NCBI RefSeq assembly: GCF_007655135.1
Contig: NC_045132.1
Span: 3,844,001 to 3,908,000 of the forward strand
From: Punica granatum
Taxonomy: Eukaryota; Streptophyta; Magnoliopsida; Myrtales; Lythraceae
Length of the DNA: 64,000 nucleotides
Direction of reading: 5' to 3'
The first letter of the stretch is position 1. Every line of letters starts with the position of its first letter. Position numbers and translations under genes: made by a program. Under the pieces are notes generated by a model, which was not told the DNA's origin, searched no databases, and saw nothing but the letters and a program-made list of their open reading frames with translations. Positions 57,701 to 64,000 of this stretch are shown piece by piece.

Positions 57701-60700
57701 ATGGTTTCCCATAAGTCAGTTGCATTGGTAATGCAGCTAAGCGCTTTGTTGTCAGTACTTTTAGGATTTTGTGGGAGTGGAAGGTTGTCAATAGCATGAT
57801 TGGAACCAGAGAGGATCGGACGGATGAAGCTCAAAGCCGCCTTCAATCTCCCTAATGGGTTGGAACTTCCTTTGTGGCTTGACGATCAAGGTGATTGTTG
57901 CAGATGGGAAGGTGCCAGGTGCCACAACATCAGCATGCGAGTGACTAAGCTCCTGCTCAATGATACACGAGATTCCCGCCTAGGCCCATGGTCTCTTAAT
58001 TCCTCCTTGTTCCTCCCATTCGAGGAACTTGAAGTACTTGACTTGGGCTTCAATCAGCTAACTGGTCTCTCTCTCTCTCTCTCTCTCTCTCAAGTCATTG
58101 TTACTCTGCCCGCTCGAGCTAGTCTCTTTTTCTTTTTTTCCCCCTTTTTGGAAGACCGCTACAGCTAGTTTGCATTTGTGTATGTTTTCAAGTATACTTC
58201 TACTGGAAAATATGGTATATATATATCAATGGCTACTGCGGCTTGTCATGAAGTTTCTTCTTTTTCTTTACTTTCTTCCTCTGGCAGTGTTAATGGAGAC
58301 TTTGAGATCGAAGAGATTACAAGTGTTAGATTTGCGTACGAACGAACTAACAGAGGTTCCCTCCTTGCATGAGTTGCCATCCTTGAATGCACTGTACTTA
58401 CAATTCAATTATCGCCGGAAGAACCTCTCCCGTCTTGAAGGTGCATACTGAGTACTGCACCAATTAATCTAGTACCAAAGCCAACCCCTTTAATTCTTTC
58501 ATCCTTACAGTCAAGCTTCTAAGACTTTCAATATATATATATATATATAACAGGACTGAAGCTGGAGGCGGTAGATGTCTCGTTCAATCATTGGGCTGGA
58601 GATAGTCTTTCAGCAATTTGGAGCATGGCATCCCTTAAAGCCTAGTCGATAGCTGGCAATCAATTGGGAGACTCAATATTTCAAGGTAACTTATCTGAAA
58701 GTTATCCTATCTTAGCGTAGTTTTCCAAAATATTTCAGATTCTTGAGTTAACATCGGACCAATGACTAGCAAAATCTATTTGGACAGGCTTGTGTCAGTT
58801 GAAGGGTCTTGAAGAGTTGGATGCTTCCTATAATGAGTTTGTAAGCAGCATTCCACCATGCATTCAGAACATGACCTCACTGTATGCACTCCATCTTCAT
58901 CGTAACCATTTTGGAGGGAACATCCCTTCTTCCCTCTTCGCTAATCTCGAGTCACTGCGATATATCTCTCTTTCTGGGAAAGCTTTTGAAGGGTCATTTT
59001 CTCTCGCTGCATTAACCAACAACTCTAGGCTTGAAGTATTTGATCCTGCCAACAATTACCATCATTTGAATATCACGACAGAGGATCCTCTCCATGCTCC
59101 TTCGGCTCAGTTAAAGATCTTGCGTTTATCTGACTGTACACTCAACGAACCTCGTGGTGTCATCCCTACCTTTCTACGAGACCAACACGAGCTAAGACTT
59201 CTTGATCTCAGCCATAACAACATGAGCGGAGCTTTTCCATCTTGGTTATTAGAGAACAACACAAAACTAGAGGCCTTAAAGCTTTCAAATAATGCCTTCT
59301 CCAGAAGTTTTAGTTTCAACTCCTCCACTGCAAGCAATGTTGACATACAGTTGATTGATGTGTCATCAAATTTTATAGATGGAGAACTTCCTGTTTCTAT
59401 CGGTTCCTCCTTTCCAAATTCAGCTTTCATCAACATGTCCAGAAATGTTATTCGTGGGGGAATCCCTTCTTCTCTGGGCGACATGAGGTTGTTGACTTTG
59501 CTAGACTTGTCAGATAATGATTTCATCGGAGAGCTGCCGGAGTCATTTCTCCGAAAGGGTCAACATCTCGAGGTTCTAAAGTTGTCGGAGAATAATTTGA
59601 GTGGCGAAATACTTCCAAGGACGGCCAACTTGACAAAGTTACATGCTCTATCTTTGGACAGCAATAAATTCACCGGAGCGATTTCTCCCGGGTTGCTTAA
59701 CAGCCCCGGCTTACATTTTCTGGACGTAAGCAGCAACTTTCTGTCAGGGACAGTTCCTAGTTGGATCGGAGACTTTGAAAGCTTGGAGAATCTTATCTTG
59801 TCGTATAATTCCCTGGAAGGTCCTTCGCCTTTGAGCTTTTGCAAATTGAATCTTAAGCTCTTGTGCCTTGCAGCTAACGGTTTTGGTCCCACGATACCTT
59901 CATGTGCAAATGTTTCAATGCTATTACATTTAAGCTTGGGGATCAATCACCTTCCAGGACCTTTTCCGCAGTTTCTAAGTGATGCTTCATCAATAGTGAC
60001 ATTGGATCTCAGAAACAACGAATATTCAGGAAAAATCCCAAAGTGGATTGGTTCATTTCCAAACCTTCAGGCTCTTTTATTGAAAGAAAACAACTTCGAA
60101 GGTCTGATCCCTCACGAGTTGTGCCAGTTAAAGAATATGAGCATCATGGATCTATCAAATAATAGTCTCTCAGGACCCATTCCGTCTTGTTTGAGTACTC
60201 TGGATTTCGGAAACCTGAGAGTGCTTGGAGCATTTCGTACACTCTCTATTTCTAATGCATCTGCCTCTATGATCTATAAGTTCAATTCGAAGGTTTCATT
60301 CTTTGTTGAAAATGCTGTAGTAACTGCCTACACGGATGATCAATTAGTAGAAGTGAAGTTCATCTCCAAGAGCAGGTAAGATTCTTAGAGGGGAAGCATC
60401 CTGGAGTACATGTCTGGGCTAGATCTCTCGTGCAACAATTTGAGCGGTTCTATCCCACCAGAAATTGGGTACATGATCAATCTTCTCATATTGAACCTTT
60501 CAAATAATCATCTCCTGGGCCCGATTCCAAGCACATTCTCTGGATTGAAACAAATAGAGAGTCTCGACCTTTCATACAATGGGTTGACTGGAAAAATACC
60601 ACCGCAGTTGACAGAGCTCTCCTTCTTATCGATCTTCACTGTGGCTCACAATAACCTATCGGGGCAAACGCCTGAAAGGAAAAACCAATTCGCCACGTTT

Positions 60701-60958
60701 GATGAAAAGAGCTATGAAGGTAACATCTTCCTCTGCGGGCTGCCATTAGAGAGTTGCAACACTTCAGGGCAGTCTCCGCTGACACCAACAATTCCAGATC
60801 AAAAGGAAGACTACTCCTTCAAAGAAGCCTTCGCATGGAGCTTTGCGGGATCATATGTCGTCGCATTCCTTGGAACTGTGGCGTTTCTCTTCATTAGCTC
60901 CCACTACAGAACAATCATGTTTAACTTTTTCTATAGGCAAATCATCTGTTTTTATTGA
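57701..60958 (+). pseudogene. LRR receptor-like protein, dead paralogue of the 43.9 kb gene
   Basis: Exons 57701-58064, 58288-58440, 58554-58685 and 58788-60958 have exactly the same lengths as in copy A, with the same splice sites and TATA box. Three point mutations make stops: TGA at 57797-57799 (Cys of the N-cap), TAG at 58643-58645 (exon 3) and TAA at 60377-60379 (island domain). No coding indel is present. The open parts still have clear LRRs, 'LCGLPLESC' and the membrane helix. An ATG downstream of the first stop could not restore a signal peptide. Intact exon lengths together with three different stops suggest fairly recent loss. Confidence 0.9.
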
Positions 60959-61007
60959 TAGGCAGATCACACGTGATGGAGAAGAGCTTTCTTGTATGAT
61001 GTTTTAG

Positions 61008-61282
61008 AGTGCGTTTGGATTTAGAGTTGAGTTGAGTTTTAGTTTTAATTGATTTCTAATGATTGTATTGTTGAATTATGAGAAAAAGTTTGAAAAAGTA
61101 ATGAATAGTTGAGAGAAAGTAATGATTAAATAATGATTGTGTTGTTGAATTGTGAAAAAGTAATGAATAGTTGAGAGAATTTAATATTAAAAATTGAATT
61201 GAATGATTAAAAAATAAAAAAATGTAATGATTGTGTTGTTGAATTGAAAATAAGTGGAATTGAGATGAGTTGAGTTGTGTTG
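61008..61282. mobile_element. Small AT-rich insertion of 275 bp, copy B only
   Basis: Flanked by TTTTAG on both sides (61002-61007 and 61283-61288); copy A has the uninterrupted site near 47203. Starts 'agtgcgtttggatttagagt' and has the phrase 'tgtgttgttgaatt' repeated three times inside. No clear terminal inverted repeat, so the class is unsure. Confidence 0.65.
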
Positions 61283-61289
61283 TTTTAGG

Positions 61290-63190
61290 AAGTGACTTTT
61301 TGTATTACTATGTTTTTTTCAGATTCTCTCCTGATCAATAAGTGCAACACGAGACTCATTCAGCTGCTTCTTTTCATATTCGGGACCATTCACCCGGGCC
61401 TCCCTCATCCTTTGGGCTAGCTGATTGAGAATGAGCAACATCTGCACAAGAGAACTGATGAGAGAGTCCATTCCCCGTTTATAAAGCACAATTCAATCTT
61501 TGCAATCCTATAGGTAAATTAACCTTAGGATTTTTTTTATTTCTCTTGCACCAACTGTTCATAGCAAGCTGCAATATATTTCTCTGCAAGTACAATGATG
61601 CCCTGATGTCGGTGGGGACCTTTTGACGATTTAAAGTATGGACATGTTTTTCTTGTTCTTCTTGTTGTTGTTGTTAGTGTATGTACAGCCCTTTGAATGC
61701 CGAGAAAGTCCGCTCTTGGAAATGGATTATATTCGGGCCATGGGCATTTTCGTTTTATTTAGGAGAACACACAGGTTACACACCCATTGACCACTTTTAT
61801 TTAGGTGAACATGCTACGATATGCCCTATATCGACTAAAACTAGGTACCACCCCATGCATTACGTGGGTTTTTTTTTAAATATTTATTTATTAGACATGA
61901 CCACATGTCTCACGGAAACAATATTAATTTATTGAAAATTTTTTAAGTTATGAATTTTCTTTCAATTTAAAATTTATTCGACTGACTTTTCCTCATAATT
62001 TTTATATAATAAACAACGATCATAATTAGATGATCGTGGCATTACACAGTTTAAACATCAAGTCATTTGGTTTATCCATGACTTTTTTTTTAATCTTTCA
62101 GGAATATATTTAATTGATAACGCGAATTGGATAAATTTCTTTTTTCTTTAGAAATCTTTTAATGCTTATTCTTGATTTTTGATATAATAATTTAATGTAA
62201 TTATGCAATAAAAATAAAATAACAGAGAAATTTAGAGAATTTAGACAGTTGAGATTTTCTTAATTACAGGATGAATGCTATGAAGATTTGCACTTCCTAG
62301 AAACACTAGTGAAAATGCATTTGTGTTGCACTTGATGTCAATTAAGCATGTAGCTAAATTAATACTACTTCTTTTTACTATTTTGTCTTTAAATTTCTCA
62401 AAAGTAATTAAATTTTAAATTTTGTTGCTTTTGAAAATTTATTTTGAATTTGTGTTATATTCGAACTTTAATTTTAAAATTCCTTGCATTTTAAAAATTA
62501 TTCAGAGTTATACAAATTTTTATTTTTAGTTTATTTTACTATTCTTTACAGTTTATTTTTCTAAATTTTATTTTATTTTTTCTTAAATTTTATAATTTTT
62601 TCTTTTTCTTGGATTTTATGCAATTTATTTTGTTTTTAATATTTTTGATTTGTGCCGACGTCATCTAAGGGAGCAATTGAAGAGATGCATCATCAAGAAC
62701 TAACAGCTTCTGATATTTTACCAAGAGCTGAGGCTCTCGAATAGAGACCTATAGATTTCACTCTTCTATTTTAATATATTATATATTGATATATTGATAT
62801 TGATGGACGCATTCCATGATCGTTTGAAACTTTAAATCGTACTGATGTGATTTCCGATCATTTGACCAGTATCGAAATAGGACGCTTGAGCAAAGATAGC
62901 AGGGTGTTACGATCTTACCATCCTACGAGCGATCCTACAGCCTTGTTGGCCAAAGCCGGAGTCGTGGATGTTGATGTGAGTTGACATTGTCCACTAGTAA
63001 TTTCTGGCCATATTATATTATATCTTTTTTTTTTACTACTGGTATATTATCATGTCTTTCTTTGTCCATGTCAAGGTTGATTCAAATTTTGATTAATGAA
63101 TCTCGAATTTGAATTCGAATTCGAATACTGTTGAGAGGATTTGTCTGATTTGTTGAATGGTGCCACTGCCATGTTGAAGACCACTTGCAC
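61290..63190. other. 3' flank of segmental copy B, no gene seen
   Basis: AT-rich sequence that follows copy A, without the block 47706-48060. A reversed Helitron-like end (ACTAGT at 62305) is conserved. Confidence 0.5.
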
Positions 63191-63228
63191 ACAAGGGCGG
63201 AGCTGGGATTTCCATTCAGGTGGGGCAA

Positions 63229-63640
63229 ATCAGTGTTATCAGAATCGTACCGGACATCAAACCGATCGAGGTATGAGTTCATGAGTTTATAGGTTCAACC
63301 GGGGTCGATAGGTCGGATCGCATGTTTAATTATAAAATAAATAAATATTTATTATTTTAAGAAAATAGTATAAAATACAAGAAAATTGTAATGGGAGGAG
63401 CATTTAGGTAAATTCACACGACCGAGCATGTTGAAAGGCCCAAGCTGCACACACACGCACACTCTCCCTCCCTCGTCAAGCGCCCAATGTCCTCAATCCA
63501 CACTTTTTAATTGATTAATCTTTTATTTATAAAAGGAAAATTAATAAATAATTAAAAGGAAAAAGAAAAATCAGAAGGACAAATAGTCAAATACCAACGA
63601 AATGCAGAAACCGGCAAAAAAAAACCCACTCATTTGCGAA
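63229..63640. other. Spacer, no gene seen
   Basis: Starts where similarity to copy A stops. 'aggttcaaccggggtcgataggtcgg' is a repeat-like phrase, but there is no partner in the window. Confidence 0.4.
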
Positions 63641-64000
63641 AGAGGGGGGAGAGAGCAATTCCTTCGTCTTCTTCACAGTTTCTTCCCTCTTCTTCAACCT
63701 CCTCTCAGGTAATTCTTCCCCTCGCCACAGTAATTCGAAGCTTTGCGTGCCGGAATTAGATTGTGTCTGCCGACCCTTTTCTGCAAACTTTGTTTCTTGG
63801 CGGATAGCACGAAGAAGAAAGGCAAAATAATGGCGGTCCCTAAAGCAAATCCGAAGTTGGAGAGCTTATTAATGGCGGTCCTGCTGGGTTCTGATAACCC
63901 CTATTGAGAATTCATCATAAAGTTGCCATTTTGATTGCTGGGTTCAAATCTAAATCTGCCTAAGAAAGGTGGGGCGAAAAATTCGAAGCCGACGAGGTAA
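63641..64000 (+). promoter_or_regulatory. Probable 5' UTR exon and intron start of a gene beyond the window
   Basis: A CT-rich leader ('cttcgtcttcttcacag' to 'caacctcctctcag') is followed by a good donor gtaatt at 63710. This is typical of a plant 5' UTR. A short ATG frame at 63831 stops after about 25 codons. The coding region is not in view. Confidence 0.35.

Larger units (their letters stand above)
57546..63228. repeat. Segmental duplication, copy B
   Basis: Matches 43741-49575 in order and orientation. The homology ends inside the hAT MITE (63192-63228), so the duplication breakpoint, or a later deletion, lies in that element. Confidence 0.9.

Noticed and set aside
60370..60385. A hidden intron at 'gcag|gtaaga' removing the TAA in copy B
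   Set aside because: Copy A has uninterrupted coding sequence of the same length here, and no acceptor gives a plausible intron size while keeping frame.
63831..63908. Short ATG frame of about 25 codons at the right edge
   Set aside because: It stops early; it could be an upstream ORF in a leader, but there is not enough sequence to judge.

Overview
The window is nuclear DNA of a flowering plant, most likely a eudicot. It is AT-rich, gene-poor and packed with repeats. Evidence for a plant: a plant-type LRR receptor-like protein with introns, Tat/Ogre-like and CRM-like Ty3/gypsy elements, tRNA-derived SINEs, Helitron ends, MITEs and an endogenous caulimovirid (plant pararetrovirus). I cannot name the species. 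Only one host gene looks intact: the receptor-like protein at 43.9-47.1 kb.

Layout. (1) 0-11.4 kb: an AT-rich duplication, then a minus-strand Tat/Ogre-like LTR element without a visible pol, carrying a decayed gag-side ORF and a 28-29 bp minisatellite next to its 3' LTR. (2) 12-16.8 kb: a 0.65 kb direct repeat on each side of a chimeric, double eRF1 pseudogene; the second repeat copy was split by the next element. (3) 16.8-25.1 kb: an endogenous caulimovirid on the minus strand. A 637 bp leader occurs twice, about 98% identical. One copy leads into a movement-protein ORF, the other into coat protein, protease and a coiled-coil ORF. No reverse transcriptase is seen. This looks like two viral components that share a common region. 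(4) 25.3-36.5 kb: two copies of a decayed BIG1/ATP6AP1-like membrane-protein gene around a 1.56 kb foldback element, then an ALBINO3/Oxa1-like pseudogene. (5) 36.5-43.7 kb: AT-rich spacer with a SINE, several Helitron-like ends and a Mutator-type MITE. (6) 43.7-63.2 kb: a 5.7-6 kb segmental duplication carrying LRR receptor-like protein genes. Copy A is open; copy B has three nonsense codons. Between them lies an acyl-activating-enzyme pseudogene, interrupted inside a codon-dense exon by a 5.25 kb CRM-like retrotransposon with a perfect 5 bp target duplication, and followed by a LINE relic. (7) 63.2-64 kb: probable 5' end of a further gene.

The host genes do not form a pathway. The window is a record of duplication, gene death and insertion. 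The most unusual part is the two-leader viral element at 16.8-25.1 kb. All homology calls are from reading motifs by eye; no database search was run.
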